64,000 nucleotides of DNA from CADCVT01 sp036389155. Its GTDB lineage: Bacteria > Actinomycetota > Thermoleophilia > Solirubrobacterales > Solirubrobacteraceae. Below the pieces are notes generated by a model, which was not told the origin of the DNA, made no database searches, and was given only the letters and a program-made list of their open reading frames with translations. Positions 1-11,015 of this stretch are shown one piece after another; the stretch's first letter is position 1; the number at the start of each line of letters is the position of its first letter. The DNA lies in NCBI GenBank assembly GCA_036389155.1, contig DASVQN010000040.1, positions 1 through 64,000 on the forward strand. Reading direction: 5' to 3'. Both the position numbers and the translations under genes were made by a program.

Positions 1-24
1 GCCTGGCCGGTGGAGCCGCCGGGG

Positions 25-2928
<2,904 letters not shown>

Positions 2929-2935
2929 GGACTGG

Positions 2936-2941
2936 AGGCTA
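2936..2941 (-). promoter_or_regulatory. Putative -10 box of leaderless acnA mRNA
   Basis: TAGCCT on the minus strand lies 7 bases before the acnA ATG, the distance expected between a -10 hexamer and the transcription start. No recognisable -35 or Shine-Dalgarno is present. The same arrangement recurs at several other genes in the window, which strengthens the call. Confidence 0.45.
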
Positions 2942-2969
2942 CGACGGCGAAGTTCGTCATGCTCCGCGC

Positions 2970-4466
2970 ATGACTGGGGTCACTCGGCGGACGCTCATGG
3001 GGTCGGCCGCGGCGGCGGCCGCCGGTGCCGCGGTGCCGCTCGAGGCGGACGCCGCCAGGCGCCGTCGGCGGCGCCCGCGCAGGCCGCGCGCGCGGCGTGC
3101 CGACGTGGTCGTCGTGGGGGCGGGGCTGAGCGGCCTGTCGGCGGCGCTGGACGTGGTCGCCGCCGGGAAGTCGGTGTACGTCGTCGAGGCGCGCGGGCGC
3201 GTCGGCGGGCGCACGCTCAACCACCAGCTCGGCGACGGGAAGGTCATCGAGATCGGCGGCCAGTGGATCGGGCCGACGCAGGACCGGCTGCGCGCGCTGG
3301 CCGACGAGCTGGACGTCAAGACCTACCCGACGTACAACGAGGGCGACTACGTCTACTACCGCAGCGGCACGAAGCAGCGGTACACGGCGTCCGGTCCGTT
3401 CGGCGCCGTGCCGCCGGACCCGGCGGGCGTCGCCGAGGCGCTCGCCGCGCTCAGCCAGATCGACTCGATGGCGGCCGAGGTGCCGCGCGACGCGCCGTGG
3501 AAGGCGGCGCGCGCGGCCGAGTACGACGGGCAGACGTTCGAGACCTGGAAGCGGGCCAACGTGCAGAGCGAGTCCGGCCGGTTCCTGCTCGACCTCGGCA
3601 TCGAGGCGGTGTGGGCCGCCGAGCCGCGCGACGTCTCGCTGCTGCACGTCCTGATGTACGTCGCGTGCGCCGGGAACGAGTCGACGCCGGGCACGTTCGA
3701 GCGGCTGATCAACACCGCGGGCGGCGCCCAGGAGAACCGCTTCGCCGGCGGGTCGCAGCTCATCTCGCTGCGCGCGGCCGAGCGCCTCGCCGGGCGCGTC
3801 CTGCTGGGCCGGCCGGTGCGGCGGATCGTGCAGACGCGCGGCCGGGTGGAGGTGGTCACCGATCGCGGGCCGGTGTACGGCAAGCAGGTCATCGTGACCG
3901 GGCCGCCCGCGCTCACCGCGCTCATCGACTACGAGCCGGCGCTGCCCGCCGATCGCGCCCAGCTCGTGCAGCGCTTCCCGCAGGGGAACGCGATCAAGTG
4001 CCAGGCGATCTACGACGAGCCGTTCTGGCGCGCCGACGGCCTCGCGGGCCAGGTGACCTCGGACGCCGACCCGGTGCGGATCACCTTCGACAACACGCCA
4101 CCGGACGGGACGCCCGGCGTGATGCTGGCCTTCATCGAGGGGCATGCGGCGCGCGTGTGGGCGCGCCGGCCGCCGGAGGAGCGCCGGGCGGCCGTGCTCG
4201 GCAACCTGGCGACGTACTTCGGCGAGCGCGCGGGGACGCCGCGCGACTACGTCGAGATGGACTGGGCGGGCGAGCCGTGGACGCGCGGGTGCTACGTCGG
4301 CTTCACGCCGCCGGGCGTCCTGCTCGACTACGGCGAGGCGATCCGCGCGCCGGTCGGCCGCGTGCACTGGGCGGGCGCCGAGATGGCGACGATCTGGAAC
4401 GGCTACATGGACGGCGCGGTGCGGTCGGGCTCGGACGCGGCCCGCGCGGTGCTCGCCGAGGTCTAG
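2970..4466 (+). CDS. Flavin monoamine oxidase family protein, Tat-exported
   Basis: FAD-dependent amine oxidase of 498 residues, predicted to oxidise an amine to the imine/aldehyde with release of H2O2; the substrate cannot be told. The N-terminus has a twin-arginine-like signal (TRRTLMG followed by an Ala-rich core), then an Arg-rich stretch. The Rossmann dinucleotide motif VVGAGLSGLSAAL is near residues 46-58, with GRVGGRT shortly after. The C-terminal FAD-contact region contains HWAGAEMATIWNGYMDGAVRSG-like sequence, typical of monoamine oxidases. Export outside the membrane is inferred from the signal. Its TAG stop shares a CTAG with the stop of the convergent ATPase gene. Confidence 0.85.
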   Translation: MTGVTRRTLMGSAAAAAAGAAVPLEADAARRRRRRPRRPRARRADVVVVGAGLSGLSAALDVVAAGKSVYVVEARGRVGGRTLNHQLGDGKVIEIGGQWIGPTQDRLRALADELDVKTYPTYNEGDYVYYRSGTKQRYTASGPFGAVPPDPAGVAEALAALSQIDSMAAEVPRDAPWKAARAAEYDGQTFETWKRANVQSESGRFLLDLGIEAVWAAEPRDVSLLHVLMYVACAGNESTPGTFERLINTAGGAQENRFAGGSQLISLRAAERLAGRVLLGRPVRRIVQTRGRVEVVTDRGPVYGKQVIVTGPPALTALIDYEPALPADRAQLVQRFPQGNAIKCQAIYDEPFWRADGLAGQVTSDADPVRITFDNTPPDGTPGVMLAFIEGHAARVWARRPPEERRAAVLGNLATYFGERAGTPRDYVEMDWAGEPWTRGCYVGFTPPGVLLDYGEAIRAPVGRVHWAGAEMATIWNGYMDGAVRSGSDAARAVLAEV

Positions 4467-4918
4467 CGGCTGCGCGCCGGGTTGCGGTCGAACCGGCGGC
4501 GGCGCCGGTCGATCTCGAACCACACCCGGCAGCCGCTCTCGTGGCGGTCGACGCCCCAGCGGCTGGCCAGCATCTCGAGCATCCGCAGCCCGTAGCCGGA
4601 CGCCTGGTGGCGGATCTCCGGGTCGAAGCCGTTGCCCGGGTCGCGCACCTCGACGCGCACGAACTCGGGCGCCATGCGCGCCGCGAGCACGATCCGGTCG
4701 GTCTCCTTGAGCCCGGCGTGGCGGATCGAGTTCGTGACCGCCTCGGAGGCGAGGAGGCACACGGTGTGCGTCAGGTCGTCGTCGAGGCCCTTCTGGACCA
4801 GCGTGCGGCGGGCCGCGCCCACGGCAGCGGGCTCGGGCCGCAGCGCAACGACGACGTCGTTCGTGGCGGTTGGTGCGGACTGCACAGCTTTGGTGTAGCC
4901 GATGCGCCTTGGATTCAT
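4463..4918 (-). CDS. ATP-binding regulator, RsbW/anti-sigma-factor kinase-like (HATPase_c_2)
   Basis: Small single-domain GHKL ATP-binding protein of the kind that controls sigma factors or partner-switching cascades. The N-box-like segment SEAVTNSIRHAG and the G1-box-like EVRDPGNGFDP, followed by SGYGLRMLEML, are visible. There is no transmembrane or sensor domain. I chose the ATG at 4918 (151 residues); a GTG at 4975 would add 19 residues with no family resemblance. No sigma factor or antagonist gene is adjacent, so the partner is unknown. It is convergent with the amine oxidase, sharing a CTAG for both stop codons, and divergent from the membrane protein at 5015. Confidence 0.8.
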   Translation of the reverse strand: MNPRRIGYTKAVQSAPTATNDVVVALRPEPAAVGAARRTLVQKGLDDDLTHTVCLLASEAVTNSIRHAGLKETDRIVLAARMAPEFVRVEVRDPGNGFDPEIRHQASGYGLRMLEMLASRWGVDRHESGCRVWFEIDRRRRRFDRNPARSR

Positions 4919-5014
4919 TCCTCGGGTTTCCGTTCCGACACCTGTCGCGTGAGCGCTCCCCGGAACGGGAAACACGGGGGGAGGAGAGAACTACCACCCA
5001 AGCAGGGGAGAACC

Positions 5015-5755
5015 ATGGCCGACCGCTTCGAGCGCGACAACGACGTCGCACGAACCGCAGGCGCGCGCAGCGCCACCACCACCACCGACGAGCCGCGCAC
5101 CCGCGTGCACGACGGCGTCGCCGACGGCGAGCGCGACCGCGCCGACCTTCCGCCGCGCCTGAGCGACGAGGACCAGCACCGCTACAGCGGGCCGGTCGAC
5201 CGCGGCACGATGGCCGCCGTGCGCGAGCGCCAGCGCGAGGAGTTCGGTGGGATCGCGTGGGGCTCGGCGTTCTTCGGGTGGCTCACCGCGACCGGCCTCG
5301 GCGCCATCCTCGCCGGCATCGCCGCGGCGGCAGGCGCCGCCCTCGCGCTGACGAAGGGCGACCAGGTCGACGCCAGCGCCGAGACGATCGGCATCGGCGG
5401 CGGCATCGCGCTGCTCGTCGCGCTGGCGATCTCGTACTTCTGCGGCGGCTACGTCGCCGGTCGCATGGCGCGCTTCGACGGTGCCCGCCAGGGGGTCGGC
5501 GTGTTCGTCTGGGCGATCGTCGTGGCGATCATCCTCGGCGTCGCGGCCGCGATCGGCGGTAACGAGTACAACGTCCTCGAGCGGCTCGACCTGCCGCGGC
5601 TGCCGATCGACAGCGGCGACCTGACCACCGGCGGCATCATCGCGCTGGCGGCCGGGCTCCTGACGATGCTCGTCTCCGCGATCCTCGGCGGCAAGGTCGG
5701 CGAGCGCTTCCACCGCAAGGTCGACCGCGCGGCGGTCGACGTCCGCGACCACTAG
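5015..5755 (+). CDS. Hypothetical four-helix membrane protein
   Basis: I recognise no named family. The 246-residue protein begins with about 80 hydrophilic, charged residues rich in Arg, Asp and Thr. Four hydrophobic helices follow (around residues 85-110, 128-150, 165-185 and 208-230), separated by short loops, one containing YFCGGYVAGRMAR. It ends in a basic tail. This is the layout of small integral membrane proteins with a cytoplasmic N-terminal extension. The start is the ATG after AGGGGAG at 5004-5010. A strong hairpin lies just after the stop. Function unknown; stress or envelope roles would be guesses. Confidence 0.7.
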   Translation: MADRFERDNDVARTAGARSATTTTDEPRTRVHDGVADGERDRADLPPRLSDEDQHRYSGPVDRGTMAAVRERQREEFGGIAWGSAFFGWLTATGLGAILAGIAAAAGAALALTKGDQVDASAETIGIGGGIALLVALAISYFCGGYVAGRMARFDGARQGVGVFVWAIVVAIILGVAAAIGGNEYNVLERLDLPRLPIDSGDLTTGGIIALAAGLLTMLVSAILGGKVGERFHRKVDRAAVDVRDH

Positions 5756-5768
5756 GCAGGGGACCACA

Positions 5769-5800
5769 CCACCCCTCGCGCCGCGGCGCGCGAGGGGTGG
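5769..5800 (+). terminator. Intrinsic-terminator-like hairpin
   Basis: Perfect 12-bp inverted repeat (CCACCCCTCGCG / CGCGAGGGGTGG) with an 8-base loop, 13 bases after the membrane-protein stop codon and before the decarboxylase gene. There is no T-tract, as is common in high-G+C actinobacteria. Confidence 0.7.
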
Positions 5801-5856
5801 CTCCCCGCCCGCGCGCGGGTTGCGCGCGAGGTGTCGGGTCGAGGAGGATCGGTGCG

Positions 5857-7248
5857 ATGCGCGACCTCCTCCACGCCGCCGCCGACCACGCCGCCGACCA
5901 CGTCGACGGGACGGGCTCGCGGCCGATCGGGCCGCAGCTGGCGCCCTCGGACCTCCTCCGCACGATCGACGTCCCGCTCCCCCAGGGACCCGCCGACGCG
6001 CGCGCGGTGCTCGACGACCTCGTCCGCGACGCCGAGCCGGGCCTCACCGACTTCGGCGCCGCCCGCTTCTTCGGCTGGGTGTGCGGCGGGTCGCTGCCGG
6101 CGGCGACGGCCGCCGACGTGATGGTCACCGCGTGGGATCAGAACGCGGGCGGCGCGACCATCGCGCCCGCCGTCGCCGCGTTCGAGGAGGTCGCCGGGAA
6201 GTGGGTCGTCGACGTGCTCGGCCTTCCCGCCGGCACCTCGTTCGGCTTCGTGACCGGCTGCCAGATGGCGCACGTGACCGCGCTCGCCGCCGCGCGCCAC
6301 GCGGTGCTCGCCCGCGCCGGCTGGGACGTCGGGCGCGACGGCCTGAGCGGCGCCCCGCCGATCCGCGTGCTCGCCGGCTCCGAGCGCCACATCACCGTCG
6401 ACCGCGCGCTGCGGCTGCTCGGCCTCGGCACGGCCTCGCTCGAGCCGGTGGAGGCCGACGAGCGCGGCGCCATGCGCCCCGACGCGCTCGAGGCGGCGCT
6501 CGCCGGCGTCGACGGCCCGGTCGTCGTCGTCGCGCAGGCAGGCAACGTGAACACCGGCGCGATCGACCCGCTCGAGCCGATCGTCGACGCGGCGCACCGC
6601 GCGGGCGCGTGGGTGCACGTCGACGGCGCGTTCGGCCTGTGGGCGGCGGCGAGCCCGGCGCGGCGGGCGGAGATCGCCGGCGTCGAGCGCGCCGACTCGT
6701 GGGCGACGGACGGGCACAAGTGGCTCAACGTCCCCTACGACTGCGGGATCGCGCTCGTGGCCGACGCCGACGCGCACCGCGCCGCGATGACCGCGACGGC
6801 CGCCTACATCAGCGACGCCGCCGGCGGCTCGGGCGTCCGCGACCCGCTCGACTTCAACCCGGAGTTCTCCCGCCGGGCGCGCGGGGTCCCCGTCTACGCG
6901 GCGCTGCGCTCGCTCGGCCGCTCGGGCGTCGTCGAGCTCGTGGACCGCCTGTGCGACTGCGCCGAGCGCTTCGCGGCGCGCCTCGCGGCGGAGTCCGGGG
7001 TCGAGGTCCTGGCGAGCGGTCTCAACCAGGTCCTCGTGCGCTACGGCGACGACGACGCGACCACCGACGCCGTGACCGCGGCGGTGCAGCGCGACGGGAC
7101 GTGCTTCATGAGCGGCAGCGTCTGGCGCGGCCGGCACGTCATGCGGATCTCCGTCTCCAACTGGCAGACGACGATCGCCGACGTGGACCGGTCGGTCGAG
7201 GCGGTGCTGGCCGCGCGGGACGCCGTGGCGGGGGTCGCCGCCGGCTAG
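5857..7248 (+). CDS. PLP-dependent decarboxylase (group II, aromatic-L-amino-acid decarboxylase-like)
   Basis: A 463-residue fold-type I PLP enzyme of the group II decarboxylase family, which decarboxylates amino acids such as aromatic residues, glutamate or cysteine sulfinate; the substrate here is not determinable. The PLP-binding lysine is K288 in TDGHKWLNVPYD. Upstream are the HVDGAFG segment, with the PLP-contacting Asp, and FGFVTGCQMAH near residue 130. I chose the ATG at 5857 because GAGGAGG sits 9 bases upstream; a longer frame from 5797 runs through the terminator hairpin and lacks homology-like sequence. It is convergent with the TetR gene and shares a CTAG stop. Confidence 0.85.
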   Translation: MRDLLHAAADHAADHVDGTGSRPIGPQLAPSDLLRTIDVPLPQGPADARAVLDDLVRDAEPGLTDFGAARFFGWVCGGSLPAATAADVMVTAWDQNAGGATIAPAVAAFEEVAGKWVVDVLGLPAGTSFGFVTGCQMAHVTALAAARHAVLARAGWDVGRDGLSGAPPIRVLAGSERHITVDRALRLLGLGTASLEPVEADERGAMRPDALEAALAGVDGPVVVVAQAGNVNTGAIDPLEPIVDAAHRAGAWVHVDGAFGLWAAASPARRAEIAGVERADSWATDGHKWLNVPYDCGIALVADADAHRAAMTATAAYISDAAGGSGVRDPLDFNPEFSRRARGVPVYAALRSLGRSGVVELVDRLCDCAERFAARLAAESGVEVLASGLNQVLVRYGDDDATTDAVTAAVQRDGTCFMSGSVWRGRHVMRISVSNWQTTIADVDRSVEAVLAARDAVAGVAAG

Positions 7249-7877
7249 CCGCGCGGCTGCTCGAGGACGGCGACGAACGAGTCCGTCAGCTCGTCGAGCA
7301 CCTCGGCGATCGGCCGGCGCTGCTCGTCGACGAGCCAGTCGAGCAGGATCGCGTTCGTCCCGCCGACGAGCAGCATCGCGGTGAGCGCGTAGTCGCGCTC
7401 GGGCAGCCGGCCGAGCGCGGCGGCCGCGCGGGCCTCCTCCTCCACGACCGCCGCGAACCCGCGGACCACGCGGCTGGCGTGGCGCTCCAGCGCCCGGCTG
7501 CTGGCCGGGACCTCGAGGTACGCGATGCGCGCGCGGCGCGGGTCGTCGAGCATCGCCCGCGCGAAGGCCTCCAGGATCGTGCGCACGCGGTCGCGCACGT
7601 CGACGGGGGCGGCGAGCCGCGCCTCGGAAACGGCGGCGCCCACCGCGGCGATGACCTCGTCGTACGCGGCGAGCAGCAGCTGCTCGCGCCCGGCGAACTG
7701 CTCGTAGAAGTGGCGCGGCGCGAGGCGCGCCTCGCTGTACAGCGCCTCGATCGTCGTGTGCGCGTAGCCCCGCGTGCCGAACAGCTCGGTCGCGGCGTCG
7801 AGCAGCCGGCGGCGGCGCTCGGCGCGGCGCTCGTCCGCGGCGCGCCCGGCGTATCGGCGGCCTGTCGCGGTTGGCAT
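7245..7877 (-). CDS. TetR/AcrR family transcriptional regulator
   Basis: A 210-residue DNA-binding repressor-type protein. The N-terminal helix-turn-helix domain (about residues 12-60) shows the family pattern LLDAATELFGTRGYAHTTIEALYSEA, followed by RHFYEQFAGREQLLLAAYDEV. The rest is the helical ligand-binding domain, whose ligand is unknown. The ATG at 7877 is preferred over a longer frame because that frame would run through the divergent subtilase gene. TACCCT lies 7 bases before this ATG. Its closest targets by position are itself and the divergent subtilase gene 30 bp away, or the convergent decarboxylase. Confidence 0.9.
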   Translation of the reverse strand: MPTATGRRYAGRAADERRAERRRRLLDAATELFGTRGYAHTTIEALYSEARLAPRHFYEQFAGREQLLLAAYDEVIAAVGAAVSEARLAAPVDVRDRVRTILEAFARAMLDDPRRARIAYLEVPASSRALERHASRVVRGFAAVVEEEARAAAALGRLPERDYALTAMLLVGGTNAILLDWLVDEQRRPIAEVLDELTDSFVAVLEQPRG

Positions 7878-7900
7878 CCGCGGGAGGGTAGACGTAGAAT
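7871..7900 (+). promoter_or_regulatory. Sigma-70-type promoter giving a leaderless subtilase mRNA
   Basis: TTGGCA at 7871-7876 and TAGAAT at 7895-7900 are separated by 18 bases. A start 7 bases after the -10 would fall on the TTG start codon at 7907, so the transcript would have no 5' leader. Confidence 0.6.
7885..7890 (-). promoter_or_regulatory. Putative -10 box of leaderless TetR-gene mRNA
   Basis: TACCCT on the minus strand, 7 bases before the ATG at 7877. It overlaps the promoter of the divergent subtilase gene, so transcription of the two genes may be mutually exclusive. Confidence 0.4.
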
Positions 7901-7906
7901 CGTGCC

Positions 7907-9268
7907 TTGCCACGCAAGGCCGCTGTGGTTCTTGTCGCGTGCGCCATCGGAATGACTCCGTCGACGGCCGCGGCACTCCCGAACGATCCCGAGGTCGACC
8001 AGCCCTGGGTCGCGCAGATCGGTGCGCCACAGGCGTGGGACGTCACGACGGGCGCGGCGCCGGTCGTCGTCGGCGTCATCGACACCGGCGTCGACCTCAC
8101 CCACCCCGACCTCGCGCCGAACGCGTGGGTCAACGCGGGCGAGCAGGCGGGGAACGGCACCGACGACGACGGCGACGGGCTCGTCGACGACGTCGCGGGC
8201 TGGAGCTTCGGGCACGACACCGGCGACGTCGCCGACCCGAACGGCCACGGCACGCACGTCGCGGGGCTCGTCGCGGCGCGCGGCGGGAACGGGATCGCCT
8301 CGGCCGGCGTGTGCTGGACGTGCACGCTGCTGGCGGTCGACGTGTACCGCGACGGCGGGCGCGGGACGCTCCACGACCTCGCCAGCGGCATGGCGTACGC
8401 GGCCGAGCGCGCGCGGATCGTGAACCTCAGTCTGGAGTCCCCGGTGTCCTCCGACGAGGTCGCCGCCGTCGTGACCGACCACCCGGACCGGCTGTTCGTC
8501 GTCTCGGCGGGGAACGGCGGGCACGACGTCGACGCGACGCCGTCGTGGCCGTGCGCGATCGCCGCTCCGAACCTGCTCTGCGTGGCCGCCGACGACGACG
8601 GCAGGCCGGCCGAGGCCGCGAACTGGGGCGCGCGGAGCGTCCACCTCGCCGCGCCGGGCGTCGGCCTCGTCAGCACGGCGCCGGGGGGCGGGACCGCCGC
8701 GATGACCGGCAGCTCGTTCGCGGCCCCGCTCGTCTCGGGGACGGCGGCGCTGCTGTGGTCGTGGCGGCCGGAGGCCGGCGTCTCGGAGGTGCGTGATGCG
8801 ATCCTCGCCGGTGCGGATGCGATGCCGGCATGGGCGGGCCGGACGGTGACGGGCGCGCGGCTGAACGTCTTCGGCGCGCTGCGTGCGCTCGCGGCAGCGC
8901 GCGGCGAGCAGCCTCCTCCCGCTCCCGCCCCCGTCCAGGTCGCGGCCGCGCCCCCGGCGCCGGTGAGCGCCAGCTCCTCGTCGTCCTCCATCGTCCGGCC
9001 GGCGCCGCTCGCGGTCGTCATGCCGCGCGCCCGGGTGCGCCGGGGGGTCGTGTCGGTGCGGCTGCTCTGCGGGTCGCGGACGCGCGGGTGTTCGGGGACG
9101 GTCCACGTGCTCGGGGGCGCGCGGAGGTTCTCGCTCGTCTCGCGCGGCGCGCGGACCGAGCGGTTCCGGCTGCGCCGGGCGTTCCGCGCGCGGTCGCCGC
9201 GGCGGCTGCGCGTCGTGGTGGACGCGGGCGACCGCTCGCGGGTCTACCGCGTTCGCGTCCGTCGCTAG
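7907..9268 (+). CDS. Secreted S8 family serine peptidase (subtilase)
   Basis: A 453-residue exported subtilisin-like protease. A signal peptide (AVVLVACAIG...STAAA) opens the protein. The catalytic triad is visible: D59 in VIDTGVD, H114 in GHGTHVAG and S270 in GSSFAAP. There is almost no propeptide between signal and catalytic domain. After about residue 325 comes a Pro/Ala/Ser-rich linker and a basic C-terminal beta-type domain of about 90 residues that I do not recognise, perhaps for wall binding. The TTG start fits the promoter position. The stop overlaps that of the convergent peptidoglycan hydrolase in a CTAG. Confidence 0.9.
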   Translation: MPRKAAVVLVACAIGMTPSTAAALPNDPEVDQPWVAQIGAPQAWDVTTGAAPVVVGVIDTGVDLTHPDLAPNAWVNAGEQAGNGTDDDGDGLVDDVAGWSFGHDTGDVADPNGHGTHVAGLVAARGGNGIASAGVCWTCTLLAVDVYRDGGRGTLHDLASGMAYAAERARIVNLSLESPVSSDEVAAVVTDHPDRLFVVSAGNGGHDVDATPSWPCAIAAPNLLCVAADDDGRPAEAANWGARSVHLAAPGVGLVSTAPGGGTAAMTGSSFAAPLVSGTAALLWSWRPEAGVSEVRDAILAGADAMPAWAGRTVTGARLNVFGALRALAAARGEQPPPAPAPVQVAAAPPAPVSASSSSSSIVRPAPLAVVMPRARVRRGVVSVRLLCGSRTRGCSGTVHVLGGARRFSLVSRGARTERFRLRRAFRARSPRRLRVVVDAGDRSRVYRVRVRR

Positions 9269-10167
9269 AGCCCGGGCGGGTGCCGGACGGTGTAGCCGGC
9301 GCTCGAGCGCATCGTGCTCGTCCAGCGCGATCCGCCGGACAGCGCGGACGTGTCGTAGCGGCGCCCGCGGATGACCGCGTAGGCGTGGCCGGCGTGGGCG
9401 TAGACGGTGATCCAGCGGCCGGGGCCGGGCGAGCCCCAATGCGCGAGCTCGCCGGAGTCGAGCGGGCTCGCGAGCGCGCCCGCCGCGTGCAGCAGGTACG
9501 ACACCGAGCCCGAGCAGTCGTAGCCGCTGTCGTGGAAGGAGCGGTGGCCGCCGCCGTAGCGGTAGGGGGCGTGGGCGATGCGGTTGCCGGCGCGGATCGC
9601 GCGCAGGACGCGGATCGGGATGCCGCCGGTGTGCGTGGAGGACCCGCCGTGCAGCCGGCCGCGCTTGAGGACCGGATGCCGGCCACGCACGCCGAGCGCC
9701 GACCAGGTCGCGGGGCCGACGACGCCGTCCGCCGTCAGGCCGTGCCGGCGCTGGAAGCGCTTGACCGCGCGCTGCGTGCCCGGGCCGAAGACCCCGTCGG
9801 CGGCGATGCCGAGCCGGCGCTGGAGCAGGCGGACGCTGGGGCCGCGGCTCGCGACGCGGCTCGATCCGCCTCCGTGCCCGCGCCGGCTGTGCAGGCGCTT
9901 GACGCGCTTGAGCATGCGCCAGGTCGCGGGACCGGCGATGCCGTCGACGGGGAGGTTGTGGCGCCGCTGGAAGCGCTTGAGCGCGCGCTTGGTCCCTTTG
10001 CCGAACGCGCCGTCCACCCGGACGTGGAGGAGGCGCTGGAGCTTCTTGACGGCGTGGCCGTGGTTGCCGCGCTTGACCGTCCGCTCCGCGGGGGCGGAGG
10101 CGGGGACGAGCAGCAGCGTCGCGCACAGCGCGGCCAGCACCCAGAGATGTCGATTGCGCAGCTTCAT
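9265..10167 (-). CDS. Peptidoglycan-binding NlpC/P60-type hydrolase
   Basis: Exported cell-wall enzyme of 300 residues. A signal peptide (VLAALCATLLLVPASAPA) is followed by two PG_binding_1 repeats at about residues 35-90 and 105-160, each ending in DG-[IV]-[AV]-GPATW. The C-terminal NlpC/P60-like domain has the catalytic Cys in YDCSGSVSYLL and a candidate His in HAGHAYAVIRG. It probably cleaves stem-peptide bonds in peptidoglycan. A c-di-AMP riboswitch occupies its 5' leader, so expression should fall when c-di-AMP is high, as known for actinobacterial wall hydrolases. Convergent with the subtilase, sharing CTAG stops. Confidence 0.9.
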   Translation of the reverse strand: MKLRNRHLWVLAALCATLLLVPASAPAERTVKRGNHGHAVKKLQRLLHVRVDGAFGKGTKRALKRFQRRHNLPVDGIAGPATWRMLKRVKRLHSRRGHGGGSSRVASRGPSVRLLQRRLGIAADGVFGPGTQRAVKRFQRRHGLTADGVVGPATWSALGVRGRHPVLKRGRLHGGSSTHTGGIPIRVLRAIRAGNRIAHAPYRYGGGHRSFHDSGYDCSGSVSYLLHAAGALASPLDSGELAHWGSPGPGRWITVYAHAGHAYAVIRGRRYDTSALSGGSRWTSTMRSSAGYTVRHPPGL

Positions 10168-10171
10168 GTCG

Positions 10172-10319
10172 GGCGCGCCTACGAGGTGAGCTGACGGGCT
10201 CGCGCTGTGCTGCGCTACGCCGCACCTGCGGCGATTCGCCCCTGCGGCCTTGCGGCCGCTGCGGTTCCCCCGATCGCTGACCGACGGGCGGTCGGCGACT
10301 CGGCGCGGGCGGCAAGCTA
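10172..10319 (-). ncRNA. ydaO-yuaA c-di-AMP riboswitch
   Basis: Read on the minus strand, this leader contains in order the conserved blocks of the ydaO-type riboswitch: GCCGAGTC, GGGGGAACCG, GGGGCGAATC, then AGCCCGTCAGCTCACCTCG followed by TAGGCG. The element ends a few bases before the start codon of the peptidoglycan hydrolase. This class binds c-di-AMP and usually switches its downstream gene off; in actinobacteria it is known to precede wall hydrolase genes. The proximity of the aptamer end to the ATG suggests translational control, though no expression platform is obvious. Confidence 0.9.
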
Positions 10320-10340
10320 CCCGTCATTCCCCTGCACGTC

Positions 10341-10354
10341 GCAAGATTCCTTGC
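10341..10354 (-). terminator. Weak hairpin after pyrE
   Basis: GCAAG-attc-CTTGC inverted repeat, about 40 bases beyond the pyrE stop on the minus strand. The stem is short, so it may instead belong to the riboswitch promoter region. Confidence 0.3.
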
Positions 10355-10392
10355 AGCGGGAGGAGGTGCACGCTCCGTGGCGTGCCGCTGCG

Positions 10393-10941
10393 TCAGGCGC
10401 CGTGCTCGTCGAGCTCGGCGCGCGTGAACAGGGCGTGGCGGCGCAGGCCGGCCTCGGCCAGCAGGTCGCGCGCGCCGTCCTGGATCCGCGAGATGGCGCA
10501 GACGACGTCCTCGACGATCGCCCCCTCCTTGCGGAGGTCCTCGGTGCTCGCGACGACCTGGCCGCCCGTCGTGATCACGTCCTCGACGACGCAGATCCTG
10601 CGCCCCTCGATCTCCGCCCCCTCGGCGAGCTTCATCGTCCCGTACTCCTTGCGCTCCTTGCGCACGAACGCGGCGGGCAGCCCCGTCTCGAGCGAGAGCG
10701 CGGTCGCGATCGGAACGCCGCCGAGCTCCAGCCCGGCGAGGACCTCCGTCCCCTCGGGGACCAGCGGGACCATGAGGCTCGCGATGTCCCGCAGCAGGTC
10801 GGGCCGCGCCTCGAAGCGGTACTTGTCGAAGTACGTGTCCGACCGCTGGCCAGAGCGCAGGAGGAAGTCGCCCTTCAGCGCCGCGGCCTCGACGATGCGG
10901 CGGGCGACGTCGCTGCGGCGAGTGTCGGCGGGGGAGGTCAA
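10393..10941 (-). CDS. pyrE: Orotate phosphoribosyltransferase
   Basis: Cytoplasmic pyrimidine-biosynthesis enzyme that joins orotate and PRPP to give OMP. The PRPP-binding motif ICVVEDVITTGGQV is clear near the C-terminal third, and YFDKYRFEARP and the conserved RKERKEYG (catalytic lysine region) are present. I chose the TTG at 10941 (182 residues, normal for this short PyrE class). The open frame continues upstream for 47 residues, but these run through the terminator hairpin into the M23 gene and look like spill-over. No other pyr gene is adjacent. Confidence 0.9.
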   Translation of the reverse strand: MTSPADTRRSDVARRIVEAAALKGDFLLRSGQRSDTYFDKYRFEARPDLLRDIASLMVPLVPEGTEVLAGLELGGVPIATALSLETGLPAAFVRKERKEYGTMKLAEGAEIEGRRICVVEDVITTGGQVVASTEDLRKEGAIVEDVVCAISRIQDGARDLLAEAGLRRHALFTRAELDEHGA

Positions 10942-10972
10942 CTCGGGGCGGAATCTACCGCGCGCCGCTGAA

Positions 10973-10997
10973 GGCCGCCGCGGACGCGGCGGCGGCC
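10973..10997 (-). terminator. Hairpin after the M23 peptidase gene
   Basis: GGCCGCCGC / GCGGCGGCC 9-bp stem with a 7-base loop, located 18 bases past the M23 stop on the minus strand. It separates that gene from pyrE. Confidence 0.5.
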
Positions 10998-11015
10998 TCC
11001 GCGATGCCCTGACGA

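Noticed and set aside
7878..8030. Longer N-terminus for the TetR regulator
   Set aside because: It would lie entirely within the divergent subtilase gene and its promoter, and an ATG directly before the helix-turn-helix domain has a suitable -10.
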